NCBI GenBank assembly: GCA_037127315.1
Contig: JBBBDQ010000350.1
Coordinates: 2,446,501-2,510,500 of the forward strand
Reading direction: 5' to 3'
Source of the DNA: Ascarosepion bandense
Lineage: Eukaryota > Mollusca > Cephalopoda > Sepiida > Sepiidae
Length of the DNA: 64,000 nucleotides
Under the pieces are notes generated by a model. That model ran no database searches. It worked only from the letters and a program-made list of their open reading frames with translations, and had not been told where the DNA came from. Every line of letters begins with the position of its first letter. Within the stretch, counting starts at the first letter, position 1. A program made the position numbers and the translations under genes. This document shows positions 22,847-37,691 of this stretch, one piece after another.

Positions 22847-25800
22847 CTGCAGGAGGAGATATAAAAAAAAAAAAAATGAAACATCATATACAATAAAGCC
22901 TCTCAAACATTGTTTTTTTTTTTTTAGTTTTTACTCAAGTGAATTATGTTAAAAAAAATAAAAATAAAATTTTCTGATGACAAAACTTTTATTTTAATTC
23001 CCTCCACTCTTCAACAATGTTTATTATTATTATTAAAAAAAAAAAAAGTGATGATTAAAATTATTACAAAATTTTAAAAAAAAATTTCCTTTATAAATTA
23101 TGCATTTTCTTAGTTCACATATTTTAATAATTTAATGTCTATAACAATTGTAAATTAACTACAAGGAAATTCTTGTCATTGCTAAAGAGTGGAGGTAGGT
23201 AAAATTGAGGGGGGGGGGTTTCCACACAGCCTGGTTGTCAATCAGTTAAGTGCCATATGTGAAACATGCTTGGGCGATCATGTTTTGAAAGAGATATGAC
23301 TGACTTGCCAGCCAAGGCTATAGAACCCAATCTGTCCTGTTATTTAACCCATAACTGGAAGGAAGACACGGATTAGCATGTAAGTGAATGCAACTGGAAT
23401 TTAAACTTGGCTCCTCGATTTCTCATTCCAAGCCAATATCCACTGCACCACAACTTACTCATATTGAGATACCTTCAAGACCATTAGTGTGAAATACAAT
23501 AAATTAGTACAGAATTTAAACACGTCATAAGGAATACAGTACAACTACATGTGTGGCTGTCTCAGAGGCAGGCACAGGTTTTTATCATCAGGTTGACCAT
23601 TCTCATGCCACATAGCTTTCTGAGTTATTTGTTCACCACTACTGTAGCACCCAGGTATTGAACTCACAACTCTTTGGGTCAAGTCACTGGAACTAACCAA
23701 CATCTATATCCACTGGGCCATGTGTCCTTGAGGACACATATGTATGAATTTGTGAGGCCTATAAACCTATAATGACTCAGTAACTCTCTCTCTCTATATA
23801 TATATATATATAAAAAATGGTTATCAAAACATTAGGTTTATAAGTTCCAAAAATTTATACACTAATATCTTCAAGGACTCATGGCTCAGTTGATAGAGAC
23901 GTTAGGTCAGGTGACTTTACGAGTTCAATACCTGGCTACAGCAGTGGTGAACAAATAAATTGGAGCTAAATTGTAACTACGTCGCATTGCACATGGAAAA
24001 GGAACAAGATATTGTTGTAAACATAGCAATAAAGATGATATCCTCTCAGAAGTTATTGCTAATAAAAAAAAACTAAGCTATAATGTATTTTTTTTTTAAA
24101 TTTAAATTTTATTTTCTCCTCTTTATCTATGTAAGTATCATTATCCATTCCAGCAGTAAAAGTGTTCCTTCAATTGCACTATTTCACAATGAAAAATCAT
24201 TGAAAGCAACAAAAGTCTTTCTCAAAAGAAGAATTTTACCTGCATTGCTGAATTTGATGCTATGTTCGTTTCCATTAATGGTAAAATGATGAGAAGTGAC
24301 ACAGAACTCCCCACAATTATTATCATCACTACCATGGCCTGTGATTACAGCATAGATAACAACCTGAAAGAAAAAGTAAAAATTAAAAAAAAAAATAATA
24401 AAACAGTTAAAGCCAAGCTAAATTTCCAGAAGTCACAGAAAAAGAAAATAAATTACCTTTTTATGCTCCTTTGAGACATTAAAAAGATAAGGTTTGAAGT
24501 TACTATTGTAGTTGTGATCAAATGTAGCCCCTGGCTGATAAAGTACTTGGGCTTCTGCAGGATAGATATCACCTGTTTGTGGAAGGGAGGGGAAAAAAAA
24601 CAGTAAGTCAAAAATCAACAGCCTCCGAATTTTGTTAATCAAACCATCAAATTATATTTTCACAAATAAAAAAAAAAAAACGAAAAAATATTCTTTTTAA
24701 TTGAAGTGACCAAAAGTTAGAAATATTTTATTTTTTATTCAATTTGCCGGCAGTTTGGCTTGGAATCATGACTTGAATAAGTATGCCATATTTTTTTTTG
24801 TTTTGTTTTCTTCTCTGTTTTTACCCAATATTTTTGCTTAATTTTAAAACTTTTCATGTCTAACTGTAGGTTTGATTTTATTTTTAGAAAATTTTTTGAC
24901 TGGACTTTAACTAAGTTAAAACTTAATAAGTTACTTTCCCCCCCCCCCCAAATCTTTCACTTTTTTTTTCTTTTCTTTTTTTTTTGTTCTCAATTGGAGT
25001 AGATAGACTTCACTATCGCCCGGTTCACACTCCACCCACGTCTTTTGAACAGGTGAAGAGGCTCATCCCTTGTTTCCTGTTTAGGATGTGGTTCCTGGCT
25101 TTCTCTCTTTTCCAATCATTTTACTCTTAAATAGCCCCATGGCGAGGCCGTCGCTATATATTACCAAGGCCGAAGCGATGAAATGTGACGTCACGGTAGT
25201 AGAGTCATGAATTAGCGTAGCAGCCGTGTCTCTCACTTCATGATAATATTGATAATCACAAAGTCGTTTTTTTTAATAAAGATTTTAAAACTTTTTAAAA
25301 TGTAACAGAAAAAAAAGAAAGTCACGTGTTTTTTATTTATGCTGGTTTTATGAATTTTAATTAAAATTAAGAAGAACAATAATTAATAAGAAAATATAAA
25401 CATTATTGTTGACTACTGACTGTCGGTCGTGTTTGTAAATAAACAGTTTTAAAGACAAAACTTTTCGTTTATTCGTCTAAATTCTAAAAATTTAACAAAC
25501 ACTGCTTAAATTTTCATATTTTTAATTTATGAAAAATCACAATCACTTGTTTTAATTGCAAGAATTTTTAAATCAGAATCACTCAAATATAGCAATCAAG
25601 CAACCATTAGAATTTAGGAACAAACAAGAAGCAACAATAAATAAGCAAATTAATTAAAAATATTAAAAAATGCAACAATTTAAATTCAAGCAAATTAATT
25701 CAAACTAAATAAGTTTAAGTTACTGTTTTTTTAAAAATCAAGCTTATAAAAGTTTTTTTATGTCTCAAAATTCAGTTGAATGTTTGAAGTTTTCTTTTTT

Positions 25801-28800
25801 TACTTAACTTCTTACAAGTAATATTATTTTCCTTGCTACAAAAAATATTTAATAATGCATTAAAAGAGGTTCAGATAATCATTTTTTTTTCAATGCTGTG
25901 ACCTTCACCACATGAGTCAACATGAAAAAGAAGTTCATCATTAGCCAAAACATCCAATGTTATGTACATAGACAATTTTCTTTGATTCATTGAATGAAGA
26001 AAAGGATTCTTTACAAGTTTATTAATAACAATATAATTGTATAGTACTAAATTTGTTGTTACATCATTGGGATATAACAGAGAACCTCTATTAATTCCTT
26101 GAAAATAACTGTTTATATCAGGAAGCATATCAACTCTTCCTGATACTAAACTTTTATAACTATAACATTTCCATTTTTTTAAAACGGCATAACAGCAATG
26201 AATAATTATGAATCGAACGAATTAACGATAGGATAGCTAAATCTGAAATAGATTTTTAAAAACGTCTTGAGAACTTTTAATCCAATAGATTTATTAATAT
26301 CAACAAATTGTCTTTAGGGAAATTCTGCTAAAAAACAACGGAGTTCGAATTTTAAAATAATATTTTGAAATATTTTGATTGAATCCATTGTTAATCCTAC
26401 TGGATGAAATAAAAAGATAAATTTTTACCTTTAAAAAAAATACACCTAAAAATCCTAGGATATTTGGTAATTCAATTACATTTTTAAAATATTTTAATTG
26501 TAAAAAATGAAAAAAAAAGTAAAAATTAATGTTTCTATTTCATTTATGATGTTAAACTGTTTATAAAAAAAATCATTTTTTTGAAAAACTCTTTTTTGGT
26601 TAATGTTTTACTTATTAATTAATTTTTTTTAAGGATTAAAAATCCCTAAACCAACTATAAAAGATTTATTCTTCAGTTAAAATTCTAATTTTTTTATTTC
26701 CAATTTTTTCTATGGATTAATATCGATAATTAACTTCAAATTATCACAAATAGGAAAAAAATGTTTAGAAAATATTTTTTGAGGGTGTTCATTTTGTGCT
26801 AAATATTTTCTAAAAATTAAATATTTTAAAAATTAGGTTTTAAAATTCAAGTGTGGTGTGATTTAGGCCTGTATGTTTCAAATAAATTCAAAAATTATTC
26901 AGAAATAATAGTTTTAAACAAAGTTTAAAACATCATTTTCATGTTTTAATTTTCGGTAATAGTGATTTCTTGACTTTTGCAAGAAATAATTTCACGGAGT
27001 TTTCAAATAAAAAACCTTAAAAATAAAACAAATTCTTTTAAAATTGACTAAAAAATAAATTTTGTAGTTTTTGTTAATACAGAAAAAAGAATAAAAAAAT
27101 TTAATTCAGGAATATTTTTTCATGTTTAAAAACGATTCATAAAGTTGCAAGTATAGAAAAGTTAAGTAAGATTTTACTTTCTATTCCTAAGAATTTTTTT
27201 AAACATCTCATTGAAAAGAAAACATTATTTTCTGAAATAAAATATCAATAAAATATAAATTCAAATATTCTTAGAAAATATAATGTTTAACAACTTTTTT
27301 CGGCTTCAGTTTAAGTTTTAAAACATTTCGAAAAAAAAAACAAAAAACTTACGAACGAATAGCCATAAATTTTATTTTTTTTAATTCAGATATTTTTTAA
27401 GATAATTTTTATTTCAATTTTATTCAAAGAAATAAAAATAATATCTTATTTTATTATATTAATTTAAAAGATATATTATAAACAAAGTGCTTTCTTTCTT
27501 GTGCTACGGCAAAACTAATTTTTTAGCAAATTTTGATTTTAGCGACTGTTGAAATAAATGGTGATAAAATTTTAACTACTCACTTTGCTAAATGGACTTG
27601 GGGTAAAATTCTCCCTTTTAATGGCATGTTTCCATTTATCAAATAAATGCTTATTTTTTGGAAACGAAAAACAATGAACTTTCGGTGTATTTTTATATTC
27701 CCCTTTGCAATTTGGTTCTGAAAATAAGTTAACGCTAACGGACGCCGGGTAGTAAAACAACACTACTAAGTGTGACGTCAGCAAGTCAACTTTAATCATA
27801 GAATAGGCCTGGTAATATAGCGACGGCCTCGCCCATGCACATCAGTGGCATCACTGCCTTGCTTGGGGTGATATGATTTTAAAAAAAAGTAAGAGCAGCA
27901 TGCTTCAGCACTCAATTTAGTCGTCCTTGTTCCATATTAGATTGTATATTGTTACATACTTCACCAAAGAAACTATAGTGAGTTCAATCCTAATCAGATG
28001 CTGTACTTTTGTAATCTATGGCTAGTTGAACTTTCTCTTTCAAGTTTCCAAAGCAGTTAATTTTTACAAAGAGAATACTTGAAAAAGTTGGTCTTAGATT
28101 AATAGAATGCAACTTAGTTTTAGGATATTAATGTAAAAAAAATTCTCAAACTAGTATGTCACAACTGAAATAACTGTATTTTCAACAAGGTCAGTGTTCA
28201 GTTTCTGATAAAAGCCAGTATTTTGAATGTTGCTCTATTTACAATATAAGAACCATAAATGTTCAAGGGAGTTAACTCCGATGTTCTTTACAGAAGATTG
28301 CGAATTTGGAATTGTCTCCCCGAAATTTGTAAAAATAATCGTAGTTAACAATGTATATTGTTATTCTAAGTGGCTAATATAGAGTATTTCATGAAGATTT
28401 TTTTTTTAATCCTGTTGCTCCAAGCAAGGCATTTTACTGCCACTGTTGTGCAGGAAGTTACATAGGTGGAATGAAGAGTGAGAGGTTGCGGGGGGGGGGG
28501 GGGGGGGGGGTCAGGAAGAGAGTACTGATGAAAGTGGGGTGGATGTAGAAAAGCATGAGAGAGAGGATGTAAGTTAGTGAGACAGGCGATGACTATTGAC
28601 TTTACATTTGAATTCTTGGAGATTGCAACTGTCAGGAAAGCAAGTATGCAGAAGAGAATTCAACAGGCGGGAAGTTCGAGAAAAGAAGCTGCTGGAGTAG
28701 AATTTGCATTTACAATTTATTAGCTTCACAGTAAAAGGGTGGGACCTAGTTGCTAATTTTGTGGCTCAAGGAAATTCATATATAGGGGTTACCAGTGAGC

Positions 28801-31800
28801 TAAGTTCATCGGAGCAGAAGCCGTGAAAGTATGATTTTAAAAAACTGATTGAACATCCAAATTATAAGGCATCTATTTTAGAATATCTACACTTAATAGT
28901 GACAAAATTCTTGTTAAAAAAAACTGATTAATACTTACTTCGGTTTTCAGATTTAGAGAATCTCAGATTGACAGATGGTTTCCATGCTGATGCCCATGGG
29001 TCGGTGTACATATGGAAGATGCATTGTTGAGTGGATAACAGGGGAAGGAGTGGACTCACGTCAGTTAACCAGCTGCCAATACGCCTAAGCAAAAGACAAA
29101 ATGCAAATCTTGAATTTTTATATCCATTCCTCAAAGTAAAATTATTTTTCAGAGGCATTTAATAGTCACCATTTCCTAAGTATTATAATAGAATCACTGA
29201 CCTAACTGAGAATCATGGGAATGTAAATTGAATAATGAACATACTCTCATTTATTCTGTCTCTATAGTGTAGGGAGTACCAGCTATGCTTGCAAAATGGC
29301 TTTGTGTCAAACGTAACCAAGCACACTACATTTGAAAGAATCAGAAGGTACAAAAAAATAAATGGGTTTCAGTATTAAGTTCAAATTTATTTAATGAGTA
29401 AAAATGACATCAATTTTGTTGTTTTGAAAGAGCGTTTTTCTATGTTTGAAAGTTCTGCATAAAGTTTTTCTTTTGAATGTGTGTTTAAAAGTTTAGTTTT
29501 CTTAAAGTCAGACAAAATGGATTTGTGAAGAAAAGACAAATTTGATGCCACTTTGATTGTGTACAATTGTAATAAGTAAAAGTTCATCCTGAGTGTGAAT
29601 GAAAAGAGAAATGATGTCTTTGTTCTGCTTTCTTTTTTGTTGCCTTCAAGCAAATGGGGAAAGGGGAGAAGCAATTAGTGCTGCATGAAAGTGGGAGTAA
29701 GAAAATGCAAAAAAGCTGCTCATCTGGGATTGTCAGTTAGACAACTAGTAGCTCTCTATAATGTTCTTTCTTTCTTTCTTTCTTTCTTTAAAGTGCATAA
29801 GGAAGAAAGAGAATCAATGAATTTATGGTGAAAGAGAAGGTGAGAGAGTAAGAAAATGCAGGTTGCCTGGACTGAACATCCAGTTAGATGACCTGTGACT
29901 CTCTGAAGAGAAAAGGAAAAAAACTCACATATTTATACATTTGTGAAGAATAGAAATGGATCAACTTTCAGATTTTTATTTTTCCTAACTCCTCATTGGC
30001 CAATAAAAAAGAGGTATTTTGTTTTTACAGAGGTCAGCACATGGTAAAATTTAGTGAGCCAACTGTCTTATGAAAAGAGCTTTTTTATTAGTGAATATAT
30101 AAATGTATATGCTTTTTTATTTGTTCATGAAAAGAAATAGGTATATACAAACTCAAATCAAATCTTATGAAATCCAACAATGACTGGCAACAAAACTGCT
30201 TTAATGGGTACTTACTTGCGGACTATTATCCTCATCTTCACAACGTTTCAGCCATTGTACTCTCAGGTTTTTCATCAGGTGATTGTTAATCTGGGTAACC
30301 TTTATTTAATCAACCGAGGGAGATTGTTCTTGTTCTGCTGACCATGTCTGGCAAGATCTTCTCTACTTCTTATTTATTACTGGCCATGTTTTCACTGAGT
30401 TTAAGTACCCACTGCCCAACCCATGATTTGAAATCAGTTGCCACCAAATTCATAAACTAGTGATTCTGTTTTCCCCCTTTCTGTTTTCTGACCACCAGGC
30501 CACTCCCACTTTTTAACTGCTAAACTATTTTGTGCTTTCTTCTTTCATATAAGAGACTTGCTGATAAAGACTTAATTTACTTTTCAGCATAGATATAGGA
30601 TAAAGAATCAAATGAGGAATAAATGGTCAGCTCACTGATCTTGAAGAAAATGGCTAAAGTCATGTGACAGACTCAAGTAAGCTTAAGAAATCTTTAGAAT
30701 TAGATGTAACTCTTTCTAAAGTTAAAAAAGGTAAATATTTTTACACCCTCTTTTTTCAAATGGTATCTAAATTATTTTGATGATGGAGCTAAGCAAATTA
30801 TGTTGTGTCGTGGCTCATACCATGTGACATCCGGTCACCCGAATGTATAAAAGATGATATGCATTTAGCACGAGAAGTTGTCATTATCACGAACTTCATG
30901 AAGTAACACCTACTACTGTGAGAGACTGTAAATATTGTATATACCTTGTGGTTGTATCACTCTGGTAATAAAGTAGTTTATCTAAATTTCACTGTGTATC
31001 TCTTCATTCCATGATACAACACTCTACTTTAAATTTTCAGACATTTTCTAACAACATTAGCATAAGATTGATGTTTTTATAACTGCATGGTATTGGTTCC
31101 CTTGAAACATTTAGTGTTAAATATTCCAAGTTCTAAAATTTATGATCAAAGACTTGAGATAACACTCAAAGTAAGGTGCCCAAGATAAACAAAAAAAGGA
31201 ATCCTCATAATAAAGATAAGGATGTTAGTCACAAGAAGAATTTTTTTTACCTTCGGAATGGTGATATCCATCTGCCAAGTTCCATGCCACACAAAGGAGA
31301 CTTTGGATCACAGCAAACGTGGAGTCCTATTGTACGGTCCCAATGTGGACAAGTAGTGTCTCTTGTCCCTGGACAAGACAGATCAGCATGCAGCTCAAAC
31401 CTGGAGTAATACCTTAATTCTAGAAACAAGAAAATGAATCCTAGTTTGAGTTTTGTTAAATGGTATATCAACCTCTGTGGGTTATTTAATGCCCAAAAAA
31501 GTGTGGTTTTAAGGTATTTTTTTAATGTTTGGTTATATTGAGAAGGTTGATTTAGTCAGATTTTAATTAAAATTTTTTATTTTTATTCTTTTTTATTTAA
31601 GAAAACTGAAAATGACTTCTAATTTTGTATTCAAAAATTTTTGCTGAGAATATTTTTTTTCCTTCAAAAATGTGTTATAGTAATAATTTTTTCTTCAAAA
31701 ATGTATGTTTTTCTAGAAAAGTCTATTTTTATACTTTCATATAAGGGGGGTAACTATTTGCCCATAGCTGGGATCCTAACAGGTGCTACCACTCCGGATC

Positions 31801-34800
31801 AGGGTGGACCTGAAAACAACAGCAATTAAGACGTGGTTCCATGCTCCTCACAACCTCCCAATCAGAGGCCTTACTGCCGGATGCAGTTTACCGTCATGCC
31901 AAAGATCTCAGACTTTTAAGTTAGGCAAACATCATAGAAGTTTTTAAAAAATTTAAATGGATTCCGATCTCTTTTATGAATTATTTTCAACATCATATTT
32001 GGCCAAAATTGCAAGCCAGACCAGTGTTTTCTAACTTCCTACAGAAGCAAAAGTCCCACCTGTTAACATTACAATACTGGATACAGTGCCACTCTTGGAT
32101 GCTGCTAATTGAAATAGTCACAGATCCAGTTGTTGTACGTTGTTAGAATGGTTTGGGCATGGTACTGACCCCAAGAGGCCAGTTATTGGTGGTTCCATCA
32201 TGGGTTGGGTCTGCCTAAATGTCATGACTACTATATCAAGCTTTGGGAGCATCCATTTGTAGATTCAATGTACCAAAATTATTCCAGCAGGATAATCAGA
32301 TTACACAGAATTGTTTTGTAGAATATTCTAGAAATGTCCAACATTGAACCAATTAATTATGATGAAGAGGTCTACTAACATGAGAAATATGGGGACAGTT
32401 ATTGAAACAGGATGATTCAAGAAGTGTTTTATCCACTTATAGCTGTTAACACATCACTCAATAAATCCTGGGCCTAACTAATAAAACAACTTTTAGGCAA
32501 AATTCAACTTTATTCATCAACATAGTCTCCTTCTAGGATGATACACTGATTCCAACGCTTCTTTAACAATTCAATGGCTTTTTTGTTGAACAATTGGAGC
32601 CAAATTTCTTTACCTGGAGCATTCTTTTGAGGTCTGAAAATGGCCAACAGTCACTAGGGGCTAGATCTGGAGAATAGAGTGGATGCAAAATTAATTCAAA
32701 GTGCAATTCATGCAGTTTTGCCATCATTGTGATCAACTTGTGACAAGGGTGCGTTGTTGTGGTGCTTCATTTGTAATCATTTTTTGACAATTTCTTCATT
32801 CAAATGCACCAATAATGCTATATAATATTTGCTATTGATGGTTCTTCCTTTCTCAAGGTAATTGATGAACAAAATTGTGCATCCAAAAATATGAAGACCA
32901 AAATCTTGCCTGCTAATATTTGCATCATTGGTTACTTTGAACGGCTTTCACCTGCTGCAGTCTACTCAGCAGACTGCTGATTTGACCCAGAAGTGAAGGA
33001 CTCAGGTTTCATCAATTGTCACATATTTACACAAAAACTTCTTGTTGCATTGAAACAGTTGCAAACAGCACTCTGAATCGTCAATATGTTATTGTTTTTG
33101 ATTGACTGTGAGTTAGTGCGGCACCCACTTTGAACACAGCTTTCACATTGACAAAATGGTTAATACACCACCTTCATATATGTTCAACTCCTCTGCTTTC
33201 TCACACAACTTCAATTTACAATCGACCAAAACAAGTTTGTGGATTTTTTTGTGTTTTCCGGGACAACTGCTGATTTTGGGTGACCTAAGCATTCAGCATC
33301 ATTTGTGTCTGTACAACCACATTTAAAGTCAGCACACCACCTCTTAACCGTTGTCTCCGATGGAGCAGAGTCCGAATAACACTTATCAAGCTATTGCTTT
33401 GCTTGAACAGTTTTTTCCTGTCAGAAAGTTATGCTTTATCAACACATGAACTTCAGATTTTTCCATTGTTTTAAAAATTTGCAACAGTAGCTTCACTTAA
33501 ATAACTGTAATTTGTAAACTAATAATCCAATTGGGTCCACATTTTTTCACATACTATTTGAAGCTTAGTACTTCATAAAAATCATATGGATTTTTTTATT
33601 AGTGGCACCATCTCTATGTTAGGCCTGGGACTTATTGAGTGATGTGTTAAGCTGCTGGAATTCAACAGGTTAAAGGAGGTCCTACACAACACAATGTATC
33701 CAACCCATGACTTTTGGTATGTCATCATACATATTAAAATATTTTCTCATATTTTTCTTTATGGGCAATAAGTCAGATATGTATAAGATTTTTTTTTTTA
33801 ATTATTTCATCCCAAGCAAGACTGGCACTAGTGCACAGGAGTGAGAGAAAAGAGGATTGAGGAAAAGATAAAAGATGAATGAAATTCAAGAAGATAGAAG
33901 ATGGCGATTGACATTGCATTTAAATTTTTGAAGATTGTAGTTATCAGGGAAGAAAGTTCCAAAGATGGGAAGTGCGAGAAAAGAAACTGTTAGAGTAGAA
34001 GTGGTGGTTAAATGTAACTATTTCAATAGTAAAAGGTTGGGACCTAGATGCCAATCCAGTAGCATGTTTAAATTCATGAAGTCAGGGCACCAGGAAAAAA
34101 AAGCTCATTAGTGCAAATGCCGTGAAAATATTTGTAGAAAAGACAGAGAGAATGTGGCTGAAGCTGAGATGCCAAGTCAAGATCGATTACATTACAGATC
34201 TTTCTTTAGATTTTGTCAAGAATAGTAGGAGCACTCAATCAGATAAGGCAACACTATTCAATGCACAGATGAATGGTAAAGATGCAAGATGAACTCTGAC
34301 AAGAAAAGTTTTTTCTGGCATGGCACAATGATCCAACTTTCCTTGCAGTAGATGCAGCTATTGATACATTGTAGTTATTCCACTTCAAGTCAGTTGAAAA
34401 AGTGAGTCCGAGAAAGCGCAGTGTGTTGCTTTATAGAAATCTAGCATCAGCCATGCTGATGACAAGTAGAGAAAAAAATGCGAGCAGTTTTGTTTTGGAG
34501 GCATTAAAATTTACATGCCATTTCCTACCCCAGTTAACCACAGACTGGAGATCTTTTTTAAGAGCAGCAGCTAGGTTTATTTTGTCATCTCTGGCAGATT
34601 TCCTATTGAGACAGGAGTATGTTGTAGTGTCATCTGTATAAATGCCTACTTAGGAACTGATGACATCAAAAAGATCATTGATGTAGATCAGAAACAACGT
34701 AGAACCTAGAATAGAGTCTCGGGGAAAACAAGCATTTGTGTGAAAGGATCTAAAAGTGAGCCAACCTTTATTTCATGATTTGTTAAGAACAATTAGATTG

Positions 34801-37640
34801 AATCAAACAATTGTCCTGTAATACCATAGCCCTGGAGATTACATCGAAAACGCTGTCAAACTCTTTCAAGATAGCTTGAGCTTTGCCATTATTACCAAGA
34901 GCTTGATATACATATTCAGTGACGGCTGTTAAAACATCAGCAGTAGACCTGACAAAATAGAAGCCATATTATTTGTCTGAAAGTAGGTCATGAGAAGTAA
35001 GATGCTTAATCACTTCAGCATTGATTGAAGCCTTGAATACTTTGCCGAAAAGTGGTAGGAGACTAATTGGGCAATAGTTAGAGGGATCATAAGTTTCTCA
35101 AGAGTTCTTAAAAACAGGAAATACAGAAAAGGACTTCTAACAAGCTGAAAACTGAGGTAATAGCTGTAGAGTTTGGAGAAAACTTAAGCGAGCTCAGGAG
35201 CACATTTCTTTCAGACAATAACAGGGATATCATCAACATCATACTCATTTCCTTTTTCTAGGTCGCCATTTATAGTTGCTTTTTTGACATTGTATGAATG
35301 GTGGAAATTAAAGTTCAGATAGTGTTCAGTGAATACTCTGTACAGTTAATAGTAAATCCAGATGTGATCTTTCCCTTGCTTTTTCATTACACAAGTTCAT
35401 GGTATACTGGATTAATTGATATTAGATGTCCCATAATAATAAAAAACAAAATGAGAACAACAAATCCCTAGAGATTGAATAAAGGGTTAAATTTCAAATT
35501 CCAAGAAAGTACCAGGCAAAGTCCAGAGGATACTACAGTTAAAATGTTGAAAGTATAACAACAAAGGTAAGTATATTTGTCTGATTAGAAAGGCTTGTAA
35601 TAATGAAATTATAAATGTCATTAATAAAGAAGTGTTAGATTAAGTTGAAAAATTAATATCTCTTAAGAGAAATAAATGTTTTTCTCATCATTAGACTATA
35701 GACTTGATGATTCATCTAAGAACAATAGATATGAGATGCTGACAGAGGGGGGAAAAACCTCTGAAGGGCAATGAAAACAAAACAAAAATAAAGTCTTAAA
35801 ATAATCTCAAACAAAATATTTGTTATGCCCAGAGTTGGTCAAAAAACTATTTTAAAAATCTAATAATTGATGCGTTTATATAAATTGCTTATTAACTATC
35901 ATTCATAAAAATCTGATGAGGAATATGACAATATATGAATGCCTTACCTTCAAGTGGTGGTAAAGTTACATTGACTAAAACTCCATGTTTTCCTTGCATG
36001 ATGGCATTTTCAAAAAGAGAAACAATATTGGATTTTTGCTGAAGTTTCTGGTCAAGCTTTTCTTTAAATGCCATCCTGAAAAAAAAATTATTACATTAAG
36101 CAAGAATTATTATTGCTTTTTATATTTAAATACCCTTTCTTTATTACTATATTTTAAAAATATAATTTAATTGAAGCATTTTTGCTATTCTATCACAAGT
36201 CTTAATAGAAAGTCTTAATTTCAAATTTGCATGAGATACTAGATTAGCAACTAGATCCCACCCTTTTACAGTGAAACCGATAAAATGCAACCGTATCTTC
36301 TACTCCAACAGTTTCTTTCCTCGCACTTCCCGACTGTGGAATTCCCTTCCACACGATTGCTTCCCCAACGGCTACAATCTCCAGGAGTTTAAATGTAAGG
36401 TCAATAGACACCTCCTAACACACTAACCTGCTCCCATTCTATCAAACACTCTTCCCATCTGCCCAACCCTCATCCTCGGTATCCTTACTCATCTGTCACC
36501 TTCCTCCTGACATTCCCTATGTCTAACCACTCCTTCTCTTTATCTTCTCCTATGTAGCCCCATGCGCAATAGTGGCAGTGGAATGCCTTGCTTGGGGTGA
36601 AATGATTAAAAAAAAAAAAATCTCATTATTATTGCTATTTAAAGTACTCCCTTCATTAACAATTAGTCTTAATCCATCTCTTTATTATAGCTATTTAAAG
36701 TTAAGTACTCCCTTCATTAACAATTAGTCTTAATCCATCTCTTTATTATAGCTATTTAAAGTTAAGTACTCCCTTCATTAACAATTAGTCTTAATCCATC
36801 TCTTTATTATAGCTATTTAAAGTTAAGTACTCCCTTCATTATTACTATTATTTAATTACTAGTCTTACTCCATAACTCTCACTGTTACTTTTTATTGTAA
36901 ACCTTTGAGTCAATATATTTTTTAACTGAAATCAAACAGCAAAAACAGATAATCTTCTAATTGAATTTGAACCCTGAGAAAAATGGTTGACATGAAAACC
37001 AATGACTTGTGCTCTGTTTAATTATCAAAACTTTGTAGATTAAGGGCTTTAGGCAACAATGATGGATTCTCAAAGTGTAGACTGCAAGTTCAAGTCTTGT
37101 CAGAATATACTTTCTTTACAGTTCCACACTGTTTGCAAGTTAATAGTTTTGATTTATAAGAAATGGCTGAACAACCATTTTTGTAAAGTTTTGCACAAAG
37201 AAACCCAAACTTTGTCTTCCTGACAAGTTTCATGGAAAATATATATTGTAGAATCAATGGGTTAAACAAAATGTTTATTGTTTGTTCAGGAACCAATTTT
37301 TTTTTTTATTCCTTTGACTTTCATTTCTTTGTGTTCTAAACCATAAATAATTTTTTTAGAAATCAAAGAGAAGATAAAATGATAAATGAGGTGGTGGCAT
37401 AGAATCTTTTACTTACCATTGAGCCTGCCAGACAATAAAATTAGCTGAAGGATAGAGAAACCATCCAACTTCATTTAATCTTCCTTGTGAGTCAATGGCC
37501 ATGTAAAAATTATCAGATGGACTGGTCTGGAATTGAACACTCCAACTTCTGCACAGTCAAAAATAAAAGTAGATTCATCATTTATAAACAGAATTATTTC
37601 AATATTTTTATAATTTACAATAATGACAAAAAAAAAACAA

Positions 37641-37691
<51 letters not shown>

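Larger units (their letters stand above)
25141..27833 (-). mobile_element. Decayed P-element/THAP DNA transposon
   Basis: The ends are inverted repeats of about 30 bases (GGCGAGGCCGTCGCTATAT at both, one indel). The empty site is known from other SINE B and LINE X tails, giving a short duplication (CCATG or CAT, depending on where the TIR is cut). The interior holds a THAP-like N-terminus and a P-transposase-like C-terminus on the minus strand, separated by frame-broken AT-rich DNA. P elements usually make 8-base duplications, so the fit is imperfect. Confidence 0.65.
24991..27889 (+). mobile_element. SINE B split by a P-element-like transposon
   Basis: The SINE B head and middle (24991-25140) and its 3' tail (27834-27889) are separated by about 2.7 kb of unrelated DNA with inverted ends. 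Joining them restores the layout of the intact copy at 17430-17637. Confidence 0.75.
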
